NCBI RefSeq assembly: GCF_002814235.1
Contig: NZ_PHSU01000020.1
Coordinates: forward strand, 164,959 to 228,958
DNA length: 64,000 bases
Origin: Pseudomonas sp. QS1027
GTDB taxonomy: Bacteria; Pseudomonadota; Gammaproteobacteria; Pseudomonadales; Pseudomonadaceae
Direction: 5' to 3'
The notes beneath the pieces are model-generated. The model was not told where the DNA came from and made no database searches. It was given only the letters and a program-made list of their open reading frames with translations. Made by a program: the position numbers and the translations under genes. Of this stretch, positions 8,731 to 16,925 are shown one piece after another (positions within the stretch are counted from its first letter, which is position 1; each line of letters starts with the position of its first letter).

Positions 8731-9279
8731 TTAAAAATTCGCCGGTGTCGCTGCGCTGATTAGTCGCGCGGGGGTATCGAACGGATTACGGAAGCGATGC
8801 GGCTTGGTGCTTTCAAAATAGTAGCTGTCGCCCGCTTCGAGGACGAAAGTTTCTGCACCGACCACCAACTCCAGTCGACCTTCCAGCAAAATGCCAGTCT
8901 CCTCGCCTTCATGGGTGAGCATTTCCTCTCCGGTATCGGCACCTGGAGGATAGATCTCATTGAGGAAAGCGATAGCACGGCTGGGATGGGCACGACCGAC
9001 CAGCTTCATGGTCACGGCACCATCGGAGATATCGATCAGCTCGTTGGCCTTGTAGACGATCTGGGTCGGTTTTTCCTGGAGGATTTCCTCGGAAAAGAAC
9101 TCGACCATGGACATGGGAATGCCGCCAAGAACCTTCCTCAGCGAACTGATCGAGGGGCTGACACTGTTTTTCTCAATCATTGAAATGGTGCTATTGGTGA
9201 CGCCCGCGCGTTTGGCGAGTTCACGCTGAGACAGACCTTTCAGTTTACGGATGGATTGCAGTCGTTCACCGACGTCCAA
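8731..9279 (-). CDS. pauR: XRE-family regulator with cupin domain, PauR-like polyamine repressor
   Basis: Encodes 182 residues. Residues about 5-60 form an XRE helix-turn-helix (LKGLSQRELAKRAGVTNSTI followed by SMIEKN). Residues about 105-180 form a small cupin domain (EEMLTHEGEETGILLEGRLE and AGDSYYFESTKPHRFRNP), the usual effector-binding module of PuuR/PauR-type regulators. In P. aeruginosa PauR (PA5301) represses gamma-glutamylation genes for putrescine and cadaverine breakdown, and it sits between cycB and dadX exactly as here. The likely target pauC is encoded in this window at 18299-19792. The upstream region contains an eight-base inverted repeat that may serve autoregulation. The assignment rests on domain order plus synteny. 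Confidence 0.88.
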   Translation of the reverse strand: MDVGERLQSIRKLKGLSQRELAKRAGVTNSTISMIEKNSVSPSISSLRKVLGGIPMSMVEFFSEEILQEKPTQIVYKANELIDISDGAVTMKLVGRAHPSRAIAFLNEIYPPGADTGEEMLTHEGEETGILLEGRLELVVGAETFVLEAGDSYYFESTKPHRFRNPFDTPARLISAATPANF

Positions 9280-9307
9280 TACGGCAGCCTCCCAGGGATT
9301 CAGGCGA

Positions 9308-9354
9308 TGTTGTAATTGAGCGATATCATGGCATAGCGTTCAGTATTTACAACA
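9308..9354. promoter_or_regulatory. Inverted repeat upstream of pauR, possible operator
   Basis: TGTTGTAA at 9308-9315 and its exact reverse complement TTACAACA at 9347-9354 flank 31 bases. The pair lies just before the pauR start (9279, minus strand), where a promoter is expected. It could be an operator pair for PauR itself or for another factor. No experimental site is known to me to match it, so this is inference from symmetry and position. Confidence 0.35.
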
Positions 9355-9407
9355 CTCGAGCCCGAATCCGAGTCGGCGAGACGATCTGTGGCGCAGCGGG
9401 TTACCCG

Positions 9408-10481
9408 CTAGCTCCCGGTGTAGAGCAGTGGTACCCGGCGCAGGTTGCAGAAAATCTCATAAGGAATGGTCTCGGCCCGGGCCGCGACCTCGCTGGCCAG
9501 GACGTTTTTGCCCCACAATTCCACCGTCGAACCCAGCCCGGCCTGGGGCACATCGGTCAGATCGATGCACAACATGTCCATCGAGACCCGTCCCAGCAAC
9601 TGGCTGCGCTGACCGGCCACCAGCACCGGCGTGCCGGTCGGGGCGTGACGCGGATAGCCGTCGGCATACCCCAGGGCCACCACGCCAATGCGCATCGGCT
9701 TCGGCGCCACGAACTGGCCGCCGTACCCCACCGGCTCACCCGCCGGCAGTTCACGCACACTGATGACTTTCGACTCCAGGGTCATGACCGGCTGCAAGCG
9801 CGCGGCCAGCGGGTTTTCTTCTTCGAAGGGGGTCGAGCCGAACAGCAGGATACCGGGACGGACCCAGTCGCTGAAAATCTGCGGCCAGCCGAGCACCGCC
9901 GGAGAATTGCGCAGGCTGACCTCAGCCGACAAACCCTGGCGGGCGGCCTCGAAGGTCGCCACCTGTTCGACGCTGCGCTGGTTGCCCAGTTCGTCGGCGC
10001 GGGCGAAGTGGCTCATCAGGACAATCTTCGCCACCTTGCCACTGGCCTGCAGGCGCTGGTAAGCCGCCTGATAGTCGGCCGGCTCCAGCCCCACCCGGTG
10101 CATGCCCGAATCCAACTTGAGCCAGACATTGATCGGTTTGGCCAACACCGCCTGCTCGATGGCTTCCAGCTGCCAGAGCGCATGCACCACGCACCAGAAG
10201 TCATGTTCGACGATCAGGGGCAGTTCGTCGGCCTCGAAAAAGCCTTCCAGCAACAGGATCGGCGCGCGAATACCCCCGGCCCGCAACGCGAGGGCCTCCT
10301 CGATACAGGCCACGGCAAAACCATCGGCCTCGGCTTCCAGGGCCTGGGCACAGCGCAGCGCACCATGACCGTAGGCATCGGCCTTGATCACCGCGAGGGC
10401 TCGGGCACCCGATACTTCACGGGCCAATTGATAGTTGTGACGCAGGGCTTGGAGGTCGATCAGGGCACGGGCAGGACGCAT
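9408..10481 (-). CDS. dadX: Catabolic alanine racemase
   Basis: Encodes 357 residues from ATG 10481; the open frame continues upstream but the protein family begins at MRPARALIDL. The PLP lysine is K33 in AVIKADAYGHG, and the second catalytic tyrosine is in EPVGYGGQFV. It interconverts L- and D-alanine in the cytoplasm so that DadA can oxidise the D-isomer. It follows dadA and a Rid-family gene on the same strand, the usual Pseudomonas order. The 88 bp gap to the Rid gene contains no obvious terminator, so co-transcription with dadA is likely. Alr would be the biosynthetic alternative, but the context favours DadX. Confidence 0.94.
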   Translation of the reverse strand: MRPARALIDLQALRHNYQLAREVSGARALAVIKADAYGHGALRCAQALEAEADGFAVACIEEALALRAGGIRAPILLLEGFFEADELPLIVEHDFWCVVHALWQLEAIEQAVLAKPINVWLKLDSGMHRVGLEPADYQAAYQRLQASGKVAKIVLMSHFARADELGNQRSVEQVATFEAARQGLSAEVSLRNSPAVLGWPQIFSDWVRPGILLFGSTPFEEENPLAARLQPVMTLESKVISVRELPAGEPVGYGGQFVAPKPMRIGVVALGYADGYPRHAPTGTPVLVAGQRSQLLGRVSMDMLCIDLTDVPQAGLGSTVELWGKNVLASEVAARAETIPYEIFCNLRRVPLLYTGS

Positions 10482-10569
10482 GGCGGCAAACTTCTGGACG
10501 GTCAACGGGGAATAAAAAACCGGTGCGAAAAGCAGTGAAACCGCCGTCGCACCGGGAGAGGGATCGTAC

Positions 10570-10923
10570 TTAAGGCAGAGCGGCCACAACCGACAGCTCG
10601 ACCAGGATTTCCGGTTCGCACAGCTTCGATTCAACCGTGGCCCGGGCCGGGGCGACGCCTTTGGGCAGCCACTTGTCCCAGACCGCATTCATCCCGGCGA
10701 AGTCGGCATCGATGTCTTTCAGGTAGATCGTCACCGACAGCAACTTGCTCTTGTCGGTACCCGCCAGATCCAGCAAACGCTCGATATTGCCAAGAGCTTC
10801 ACGGGTCTGGGTTTCAATCCCGGCGCCCATATCGTCGCCGACCTGCCCTGCCAGATACACGGTGCCGTTATGAACGACGATCTGGCTCAAACGCTCATTG
10901 GTGAGCTGGCGCTGGATTGACAT
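10570..10923 (-). CDS. RidA-family protein of the alanine catabolic operon
   Basis: Encodes 117 residues of the YjgF/YER057c/UK114 family: NGTVYLAGQVGDD near the start, SVTIYLKDIDADFAGMNAVWDKWLP in the middle and PARATVES near the end, where the family's conserved arginine lies. Rid proteins hydrolyse reactive enamine/imine intermediates. DadA produces 2-iminopropionate from alanine, so clearing that product is a natural role here. Its start lies inside the 3' end of dadA (29 bp overlap), implying translational coupling. It is distinct from the ridA gene downstream of spoT in this window. Confidence 0.9.
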   Translation of the reverse strand: MSIQRQLTNERLSQIVVHNGTVYLAGQVGDDMGAGIETQTREALGNIERLLDLAGTDKSKLLSVTIYLKDIDADFAGMNAVWDKWLPKGVAPARATVESKLCEPEILVELSVVAALP

Positions 10924-12199
10924 GTTTTGCAGTCTCCTGGGGAGTTTTGCCGTAACGGGAAATATCGAGGCCTTCGGCGCTGATCTGCGGCTTTTTCTTC
11001 GCCATCAGGTCAGCCAGCAGGCGACCGGAGCCACAAGCCATGGTCCAGCCGAGCGTGCCGTGACCGGTGTTCAGGAACAGATTGCGGAATGAGGTCGCCC
11101 CCACGATCGGCGTACCGTCGGGTGTGGTCGGACGCAAACCGGTCCAGAAACTGGCTTGCTCGAGGTCGCCGCCCTGAGGATAAAGATCGCCGACGATCAT
11201 CTCCAGCGTTTCGCGCCGTTTCGGGTTCAGCGACAGGTCAAAACCGGCGATTTCCGCCATGCCACCGACGCGGATGCGGTTGTCGAAACGAGTGATCGCG
11301 ACCTTGTAGGTTTCATCAAGGATAGTCGAAGTCGGGGCCATGGCCGGGTTGGTGATCGGCACGGTCAGCGAGTAACCCTTGAGCGGATAGACCGGCGCCT
11401 TGATCCCCAGCGGCTTGAGCAACTGCGGCGAATAACTGCCCAGCGCCAGCACGTAGCGGTCGGCGGTTTCCAGCTTGCCGTCGATCCACACGCCGTTGAT
11501 GCGGTCGCCCGCATGGTCGAGCCGTTGAATGTCCTGGCCGAAGCGGAACTCCACACCGAGCTTGACGGCCATTTCGGCCAGGCGGCTGGTGAACATCTGG
11601 CAGTCGCCGGTCTGGTCATTCGGCAGGCGCAGGGCCCCGGCGAGGATATCGGTGACGCTGGCCAGGGCCGGTTCGACCCGGGCAATGCCAGCACGGTCGA
11701 GCAATTCGTAAGGCACGCCGGACTCTTTCAGTACCGCGATGTCTTTTGCCGCGCCATCGAGCTGCGCCTGGGTGCGGAACAGCTGGGTGGTCCCCAGGCT
11801 GCGGCCTTCATAGGCGATACCGGTTTCGGCGCGCAGTTCGTCGAGGCAGTCACGGCTGTACTCGGACAGGCGGACCATGCGCTCCTTGTTCACCGCATAA
11901 CGACTGGCGGTGCAGTTGCGCAGCATCTGCGCCATCCACAGGTACTGGTCGATATCGGCGGTGGCCTTGATCGCCAGCGGCGCATGGCGCTGCAGCAACC
12001 ACTTGATGGCCTTGAGCGGCACGCCCGGCGCGGCCCAGGGCGAGGCATAACCAGGCGAGACCTGGCCGGCGTTGGCAAAGCTGGTTTCCATGGCGGCGGC
12101 CGGCTGACGGTCGACCACCACCACTTCGAAGCCGGCCCGGGCCAGATAATAAGCACTGGTGGTACCAATGACGCCGCTACCCAATACCAGAACTCGCAT
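10895..12199 (-). CDS. dadA: D-amino acid dehydrogenase
   Basis: Encodes 434 residues, close to E. coli DadA. The N-terminus has the FAD-binding Rossmann motif VLVLGSGVIGTTSAYYLARAG with acidic VVVVDRQ at the end of strand two, and the C-terminal part has GLRPTTPDGTPIVG, typical of DAO-family FAD enzymes. It oxidatively deaminates D-alanine to pyruvate and ammonia and passes electrons to the respiratory chain from the inner face of the membrane. It is divergent from dadR. The 159 bp between the two starts contains a perfect 12-base palindrome that may be the operator. It overlaps the Rid gene and heads the dadA-Rid-dadX operon. Confidence 0.96.
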   Translation of the reverse strand: MRVLVLGSGVIGTTSAYYLARAGFEVVVVDRQPAAAMETSFANAGQVSPGYASPWAAPGVPLKAIKWLLQRHAPLAIKATADIDQYLWMAQMLRNCTASRYAVNKERMVRLSEYSRDCLDELRAETGIAYEGRSLGTTQLFRTQAQLDGAAKDIAVLKESGVPYELLDRAGIARVEPALASVTDILAGALRLPNDQTGDCQMFTSRLAEMAVKLGVEFRFGQDIQRLDHAGDRINGVWIDGKLETADRYVLALGSYSPQLLKPLGIKAPVYPLKGYSLTVPITNPAMAPTSTILDETYKVAITRFDNRIRVGGMAEIAGFDLSLNPKRRETLEMIVGDLYPQGGDLEQASFWTGLRPTTPDGTPIVGATSFRNLFLNTGHGTLGWTMACGSGRLLADLMAKKKPQISAEGLDISRYGKTPQETAKHVNPAPAHQ

Positions 12200-12310
12200 G
12201 TGTCTATTCCTCAATCCGCGGCCAGGCGCCGATGTTTAGTGTTCAAAGCCAAGATGCGCGCAGTGTAAAAAACAATAGCCAGTGCTTTTCACTATATAAG
12301 TGCCTATATT

Positions 12311-12328
12311 TGGCGAGAATTCTCGGCA
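12311..12328. promoter_or_regulatory. Palindrome between dadA and dadR, candidate Lrp/DadR operator
   Basis: CGAGAATTCTCG at 12314-12325 is a perfect 12-base palindrome. The symmetry extends to TG...CA at 12311-12328 with one mismatched pair. It lies 31 bases before the dadR start and about 110 bases upstream of dadA. Lrp/AsnC regulators bind partly symmetric sites in such divergent regions. That DadR binds exactly here is inference. Confidence 0.5.
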
Positions 12329-12358
12329 CTATCGCTTTTGACGGAGGGGCATTCCCTA

Positions 12359-12847
12359 ATGAGAACCAACCATCAGACCAAGCGCGAGCTGGACAAGATC
12401 GACCGCAATATCCTGCGCATCCTGCAGGCCGACGGGCGCATCTCGTTCACTGAGCTTGGCGAAAAGGTCGGCCTGTCCACTACGCCCTGCACCGAACGGG
12501 TCCGCCGGTTGGAGCGCGAAGGCATCATCATGGGCTACAACGCCCGGTTGAACCCGCAGCACCTCAAGGGCAGCCTGCTGGTGTTCGTCGAAATCAGCCT
12601 CGACTACAAGTCGGGCGATACCTTCGAAGAATTCCGACGCGCCGTGCTGAAATTGCCGCACGTGCTGGAATGCCACCTGGTCTCGGGGGATTTCGACTAC
12701 CTGGTGAAAGCGCGGATTTCCGAGATGGCCTCCTATCGCAAGCTGCTCGGCGATATCCTGCTCAAGCTGCCCCACGTGCGGGAATCGAAGAGCTACATCG
12801 TGATGGAAGAAGTGAAAGAGAGCCTGAACCTGCCGATTCCGGATTGA
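12359..12847 (+). CDS. dadR: Lrp/AsnC-family regulator of alanine catabolism
   Basis: Encodes 162 residues from ATG 12359, preceded by GGAGGGG at nine bases; an upstream in-frame TTG lacks this support. The N-terminal helix-turn-helix is FTELGEKVGLSTTPCTERVRRL and the C-terminal RAM domain contains PHVLECHLVSGDFDYLVK, the Lrp pattern for amino-acid binding. It is very similar to E. coli Lrp throughout. In P. aeruginosa the homologue PA5308 (called Lrp or DadR) activates dadAX in response to alanine. Its divergent position next to dadA supports the same role here, and wider Lrp-like control cannot be excluded. Confidence 0.93.
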   Translation: MRTNHQTKRELDKIDRNILRILQADGRISFTELGEKVGLSTTPCTERVRRLEREGIIMGYNARLNPQHLKGSLLVFVEISLDYKSGDTFEEFRRAVLKLPHVLECHLVSGDFDYLVKARISEMASYRKLLGDILLKLPHVRESKSYIVMEEVKESLNLPIPD

Positions 12848-12849
12848 AC

Positions 12850-13203
12850 CTAGACCAGTACCTGACGCGTGCTGGCGATGTATTCGTGAACCTGCTGCTC
12901 GGCCCGTGGATGAATCATCTCCACGGGACGTCGGCCATTGGGACAAGGCAGCGTCGGCGTCGTCCCGAACAGGCGGCAGATCAGCGGTCGCTCGTCGTAC
13001 ACCGTGCAACCGTTCGGTCCCAGGTGCACGCAATTGAGCTCGTCCAGCGCCGCTTCCTGCTCGGCGGCGGTCTTGCGCGGCAGGCGGGCCATCTCCTCGG
13101 ACGAGGTGGTCACCGGCCCACAGCAGTCGTGACAGCCCGGCACACAGTCGAAAGACGGAATTTGCTGGCGCAGAAAGCGGATTTTCTGGCTGTTACAGCT
13201 CAT
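12850..13203 (-). CDS. YkgJ-family cysteine-cluster protein (putative Zn/Fe binding)
   Basis: Encodes 117 residues. The cysteine pattern CVPGCHDCC near residue 20 followed by CVHLGPNGCTVYDERPLICR and LPCPN is the signature of the YkgJ (CxCxxCC) family, thought to bind zinc or an iron-sulfur cluster. The function of the family is not established. The gene is convergent with dadR, with two bases between the stop codons. No signal peptide is visible, so it is probably cytoplasmic. Confidence 0.87.
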   Translation of the reverse strand: MSCNSQKIRFLRQQIPSFDCVPGCHDCCGPVTTSSEEMARLPRKTAAEQEAALDELNCVHLGPNGCTVYDERPLICRLFGTTPTLPCPNGRRPVEMIHPRAEQQVHEYIASTRQVLV

Positions 13204-13346
13204 CGAACAACGACCGGAAAGAAGAATAAGCGCGGATTTTGCCTGAAAAGGCCGCTCCCGACAGCAAACCTGTTCATCTGAAGAAACCCAGTCGCCCTCC
13301 TGCCGATCTGCGTATCACCGCAAAATATCGTGCAATCACCGCCTTT

Positions 13347-13432
13347 GTAGGCGCTGGCTTGCCGGCGATGAGGCCCTTGAGCCATGCGCCATCTATCTGG
13401 ACGCCATCGCCGGCAAGCCGGGCCCCCACAGG
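13347..13432. repeat. REP-type inverted repeat doublet (copy 1)
   Basis: GTAGGCGCTGGCTTGCCGGC is followed about 40 bases later by its approximate reverse complement, GCCGGCAAGCCGGGCCCCCAC. It belongs to the same family as the copies near 18192, 24391 and 30627 but is the most diverged at its outer ends. Such doublets (REPINs) are dispersed in Pseudomonas genomes and mobilised in trans by RAYT transposases; no RAYT gene is in this window. It lies between the Cys-cluster gene and the DUF1127 gene. Confidence 0.75.
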
Positions 13433-13439
13433 TTTCGCG

Positions 13440-13685
13440 TCAAGGACGCCAGAACGGTTTCAAGCCTTCTTCCCTGGCCTGATCCGGACTCAAGCCGACA
13501 TCGCGCAGTTGCTCGGGTGTGAGTTCCAGCAAGGTCTTGCGGGTGCGCAGGCGATGCCAGAACAGACCCATGGAACCGAAGGCCGGCGTGCTGCCACGGG
13601 CGGAAGACGCCTTGACTACCCGCTCGTGCTCGATCACCAGTTCCTGACTGCGCAATACCAGACGCACATCGCTCATGCCGTTCAT
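13440..13685 (-). CDS. DUF1127 domain small protein
   Basis: Encodes 81 residues from ATG 13685, with AGGAG eight bases upstream. The C-terminal half, FWHRLRTRKTLLELTPEQLRDVGLSPDQAREEG, is the DUF1127 motif (YjiS-like, with the usual L..L...L.DIG pattern). Small Arg-rich members of the family have been linked to phosphate and carbon metabolism and RNA binding in other bacteria, but no role is known for this one. It is transcribed away from the MocR-type regulator and shares with it a 182 bp region holding repeated TACAGAT elements, so it may be that regulator's target. Confidence 0.85.
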   Translation of the reverse strand: MNGMSDVRLVLRSQELVIEHERVVKASSARGSTPAFGSMGLFWHRLRTRKTLLELTPEQLRDVGLSPDQAREEGLKPFWRP

Positions 13686-13748
13686 TACCTCTGCTCCTTT
13701 GTTACTCGGTTGCCATGAGTACACAGGATGGGCGAACGGCCAAAACCA

Positions 13749-13831
13749 TTACAGATTCAATCAATTTTTATTAATCCAATACAGATCTCGCCAAAGCACG
13801 ACTGAATCCTGTATTTTTACCCCATCTGTAC
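13749..13831. promoter_or_regulatory. Repeated TACAGAT elements between DUF1127 and MocR genes, candidate operators
   Basis: TACAGAT occurs at 13750-13756 and 13780-13786, exactly 30 bases apart (about three helical turns). It occurs again inverted as ATCTGTA at 13824-13830, with a related CCTGTATT at 13809-13816. The region lies between two divergent starts, and MocR/GntR-type regulators often bind direct repeats in their own promoters. Binding by the adjacent regulator is inference. Confidence 0.5.
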
Positions 13832-13867
13832 CGGCCAATGCTTCCCACTTCACCCGAGACCTGCGCC

Positions 13868-15301
13868 ATGACTCTCTACGTCAACCTCGCCGAACTGCTT
13901 GGAACCCGCATAGAACAGGGTTTCTATCGTCCCGGAGACCGCCTGCCTTCTGTACGGGCGTTGAGTGTGGAGCACGGTGTCAGCTTGAGCACGGTGCAGC
14001 AGGCCTACCGCGTCCTGGAAGACAGCGGGCTGGCCCAGCCGAAACCCAAGTCCGGCTACTTCGTGCCCGTAGGCCGCGAACTGCCTGCGTTGCCGGTCAT
14101 CGGGCGGCCGGCGCAACGCCCTGTGGATATCTCGCAATGGGAACAGGTGCTGGAACTGATCCGTGCCGTCCCCCGCGAGGACACCGTACAGTTGGGCCGT
14201 GGCATGCCGGACATCGACAGCCCGACCCTGAAACCGCTGCTGCGCAGCCTGGCGCAGATCAGCCGGCGCCAGGACATGCCCGGCCTGGCCTACGACAATA
14301 TCCACGGCAACTTCGGGCTGCGCGAACAGGTGGCCCGCCTGCTGCTCGACTCCGGCTGCCAGCTCGGCCCAAACGACCTGGTGATCACCACCGGTTGCCA
14401 CGAGGCCCTGTCCACCAGCATCCGCTCCATCTGCGAGCCGGGGGACATCGTCGCGGTGGACTCCCCCAGCTTCCACGGCGCCATGCAGACCCTCAAGGGG
14501 CTGGGCATGAAGGCCCTGGAAATCCCCACCGACCCGATCACCGGCATCAGCCTCGACGCCCTCGAACTGGCCCTCGAACAGTGGCCGATCAAGGCCATAC
14601 AGCTGACCCCCAATTGCAACAACCCGCTGGGCTACATCATGCCGGAGTCGCGCAAACGGGCCCTGCTGACCCTGGCCCAGCGCTTCGACGTGGCGATTAT
14701 CGAAGACGATGTGTATGGCGAACTGGCCTACACCTACCCCCGTCCGCGCACCATCAAGTCCTTCGATGAAGACGGCCGCGTGCTGCTCTGCAGTTCCTTC
14801 TCCAAGACCCTCGCCCCGGGCCTGCGCATCGGCTGGGTCGCGCCCGGTCGCTACCTCGAGCGGGTGCTGCACATGAAGTACATCAGCACCGGCTCCACGG
14901 CACCGCAGCCGCAACTGGCCATCGCCGACTTCCTCAGAAACGGCCATTTCGAGCCCCATCTGCGGCGCATGCGCAGCCAATACCAGCGTAACCGCGATCT
15001 GATGATCGACTGGATCAGCCGTTATTTTCCCGCCGGCACCCGCGCCAGTCGCCCCCAGGGCAGCTTCATGCTCTGGGTCGAACTGCCCGAGGGTTTCGAT
15101 GCCTTGCGCCTGAACCGGGCATTGCAGGACCAGGGCGTGCAGATCGCCGTGGGCAGCATCTTTTCCGCCTCGGGCAAATACCGTAATTGCCTGCGCATGA
15201 ACTACGCTGCCAAGCCGACGCCGCTGATCGAAGAGGCCGTGCGCAAAGTCGGCGCCGCCGCGATCAAATTACTGGCACAAAACGAGAGCAGTATCGATTG
15301 A
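13868..15301 (+). CDS. MocR-type regulator (GntR HTH fused to class I aminotransferase domain)
   Basis: Encodes 477 residues from ATG 13868; an in-frame ATG at 13838 is possible, and neither has a strong ribosome site. Residues about 5-70 form a GntR winged helix (GDRLPSVRALSVEHGVSLST followed by VQQAYRVLEDSGL). Residues about 110-470 form a fold-type I aminotransferase domain with NCNNPLGYIMP, the aspartate in AIIEDDVYGEL and the PLP lysine in SSFSKTLAPGLRIGW. MocR proteins use PLP or its aldimine as the effector and regulate vitamin B6, GABA, taurine or other amine metabolism. The target is not identifiable; the divergent DUF1127 gene and the gene itself are the nearest candidates. Confidence 0.9.
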   Translation: MTLYVNLAELLGTRIEQGFYRPGDRLPSVRALSVEHGVSLSTVQQAYRVLEDSGLAQPKPKSGYFVPVGRELPALPVIGRPAQRPVDISQWEQVLELIRAVPREDTVQLGRGMPDIDSPTLKPLLRSLAQISRRQDMPGLAYDNIHGNFGLREQVARLLLDSGCQLGPNDLVITTGCHEALSTSIRSICEPGDIVAVDSPSFHGAMQTLKGLGMKALEIPTDPITGISLDALELALEQWPIKAIQLTPNCNNPLGYIMPESRKRALLTLAQRFDVAIIEDDVYGELAYTYPRPRTIKSFDEDGRVLLCSSFSKTLAPGLRIGWVAPGRYLERVLHMKYISTGSTAPQPQLAIADFLRNGHFEPHLRRMRSQYQRNRDLMIDWISRYFPAGTRASRPQGSFMLWVELPEGFDALRLNRALQDQGVQIAVGSIFSASGKYRNCLRMNYAAKPTPLIEEAVRKVGAAAIKLLAQNESSID

Positions 15302-15361
15302 CCTTTAGCCGCCGGACAGCGTCCATATGCCCACACCTGCCATGATCCGGGGCGATGACCA

Positions 15362-16915
15362 TTGAAAGCCTGTTTGCTGCTCATTGCCCTGCTCTTGAGC
15401 GGATGCGCGACCCGGGATGTTCCACGGCTTCCCAGCCAGGCCCTGGCGGCGAGCGAGTCGAGCTTCGGCCGTTCGATCCAGGCCCAGGCCGCGCCCTGGC
15501 AGGGACGTTCGGGCTTTCGCCTGCTGCCCAACGGCAGCGAGGCGTTCAGGGCCCGGGCCGAATTGATCCGCAATGCCCAGGTCAGCCTGGACTTGCAGTA
15601 CTACATCGTCCATGACGGCCTGAGCACCCGCATGCTCGTGGATGAGCTGCTCAAGGCCGCCGATCGCGGCGTACGGGTGCGCATCCTGCTGGACGACACC
15701 ACCAGCGACGGGCTCGACTCGGTCATCGGCACCCTGGCCGCCCATCCAAATATCCAGATCCGCCTGTTCAACCCGCTGAACCTGGGCCGCAGCACCGGTG
15801 CCACCCGCACCCTGGGCCGCTTGTTCAATCTGTCGCAGCAACATCGGCGGATGCACAACAAGTTGTGGCTGGCCGACAACAGCGCGGCCATCGTCGGCGG
15901 CCGCAACCTCGGCGACGAATATTTCGGCGCCCAGCCGGACCTGAACTTCACCGACATCGACCTGCTCGGCTTCGGGCCCGTGGCCGAACAACTCGGACAC
16001 AGTTTCGACCAGTACTGGAACAGCGCCCTGAGCACGCCCATCGGCGATTTCCTCTCAACCCCACCCTCCGCGGCGGAGTTGGCCAAGGCCCGACAACAGC
16101 TCAAGGACTCGCTCGGCAGCTATCGCCAGCACAACACCGCCCTGTACCTGAAACTTCGGGCCTACATGAGCGAGCCGCACATGGATATCTGGCGCCATGA
16201 GCTGATCTGGGCCTGGAGCGAGGCGCTGTGGGACGCGCCGAGCAAGGTCCTGGCCAGGGGCGAGCCGGACCCGCGCTTGTTGCTGACCACGCAGCTGGCG
16301 CCGGAACTGCAGAACGTTCATACCGAACTGATGATGATTTCCGCCTACTTCGTGCCCGGTCAACCGGGGCTGGTCTACCTGGCCGGGCGTGCCGATGCGG
16401 GGGTCTCGGTCAGCCTGCTGACCAATTCGCTGGAAGCCACCGACGTACCGGCCGTACACGGCGGTTACGCGCCTTACCGCAAAGCGTTGCTGGAACACGG
16501 CGTGAAACTCTTCGAACTGCGCCGCCAGCCAGGGAACCTTGGCGGCAGCGGACCGCACCTGTTTCACAGAGGAGCCTACAGCGGCTCGGACTCCAGCCTG
16601 CACAGCAAGGCGATGATTTTCGACCGGGAGAAATCCTTTATCGGCTCGTTCAACCTCGATCCGCGCTCGGTCCTGTGGAATACCGAAGTCGGCGTGCTGG
16701 TGGACAGCCCGGAACTGGCGGAACACGTCCGGGCCCTGGCCTTGCGCGGCATGGCCCCGGCCCTGAGCTACCAGCCGCGCCTGGAGCAGGGACAGATTGT
16801 CTGGGTCACCGAGGACCACGGCCAGCTCCACGAGCTGCACCACGAGCCGGGCAACTGGTGGCGCCGGTTCAACGCCTGGTTCGCCAACCATATAGGGCTG
16901 GAGCGCATGCTCTGA
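15362..16915 (+). CDS. Phospholipase D-family lipoprotein (ClsC-like)
   Basis: Encodes 517 residues from TTG 15362. The nearby ATG at 15355 is out of frame and only the TTG start gives the lipoprotein signal peptide ending LLLSGC. Two HKD motifs are complete: HRRMHNKLWLADNSAAIVGG near residue 162 and LHSKAMIFDREKSFIGSFN near residue 413. That layout is the one of E. coli ClsC (YmdC) and related cardiolipin synthases, which join phosphatidyl groups in the membrane. A membrane-anchored phospholipase is the alternative. It follows the MocR gene by 60 bp and converges on the MFS gene. Confidence 0.88.
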   Translation: MKACLLLIALLLSGCATRDVPRLPSQALAASESSFGRSIQAQAAPWQGRSGFRLLPNGSEAFRARAELIRNAQVSLDLQYYIVHDGLSTRMLVDELLKAADRGVRVRILLDDTTSDGLDSVIGTLAAHPNIQIRLFNPLNLGRSTGATRTLGRLFNLSQQHRRMHNKLWLADNSAAIVGGRNLGDEYFGAQPDLNFTDIDLLGFGPVAEQLGHSFDQYWNSALSTPIGDFLSTPPSAAELAKARQQLKDSLGSYRQHNTALYLKLRAYMSEPHMDIWRHELIWAWSEALWDAPSKVLARGEPDPRLLLTTQLAPELQNVHTELMMISAYFVPGQPGLVYLAGRADAGVSVSLLTNSLEATDVPAVHGGYAPYRKALLEHGVKLFELRRQPGNLGGSGPHLFHRGAYSGSDSSLHSKAMIFDREKSFIGSFNLDPRSVLWNTEVGVLVDSPELAEHVRALALRGMAPALSYQPRLEQGQIVWVTEDHGQLHELHHEPGNWWRRFNAWFANHIGLERML

Positions 16916-16925
16916 AGGTTCGCCA

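Noticed and set aside
13239..13440. Plus-strand open frame between the Cys-cluster gene and the DUF1127 gene
   Set aside because: It runs through the REP-type repeat and antisense to the DUF1127 gene, without a ribosome site or family features.
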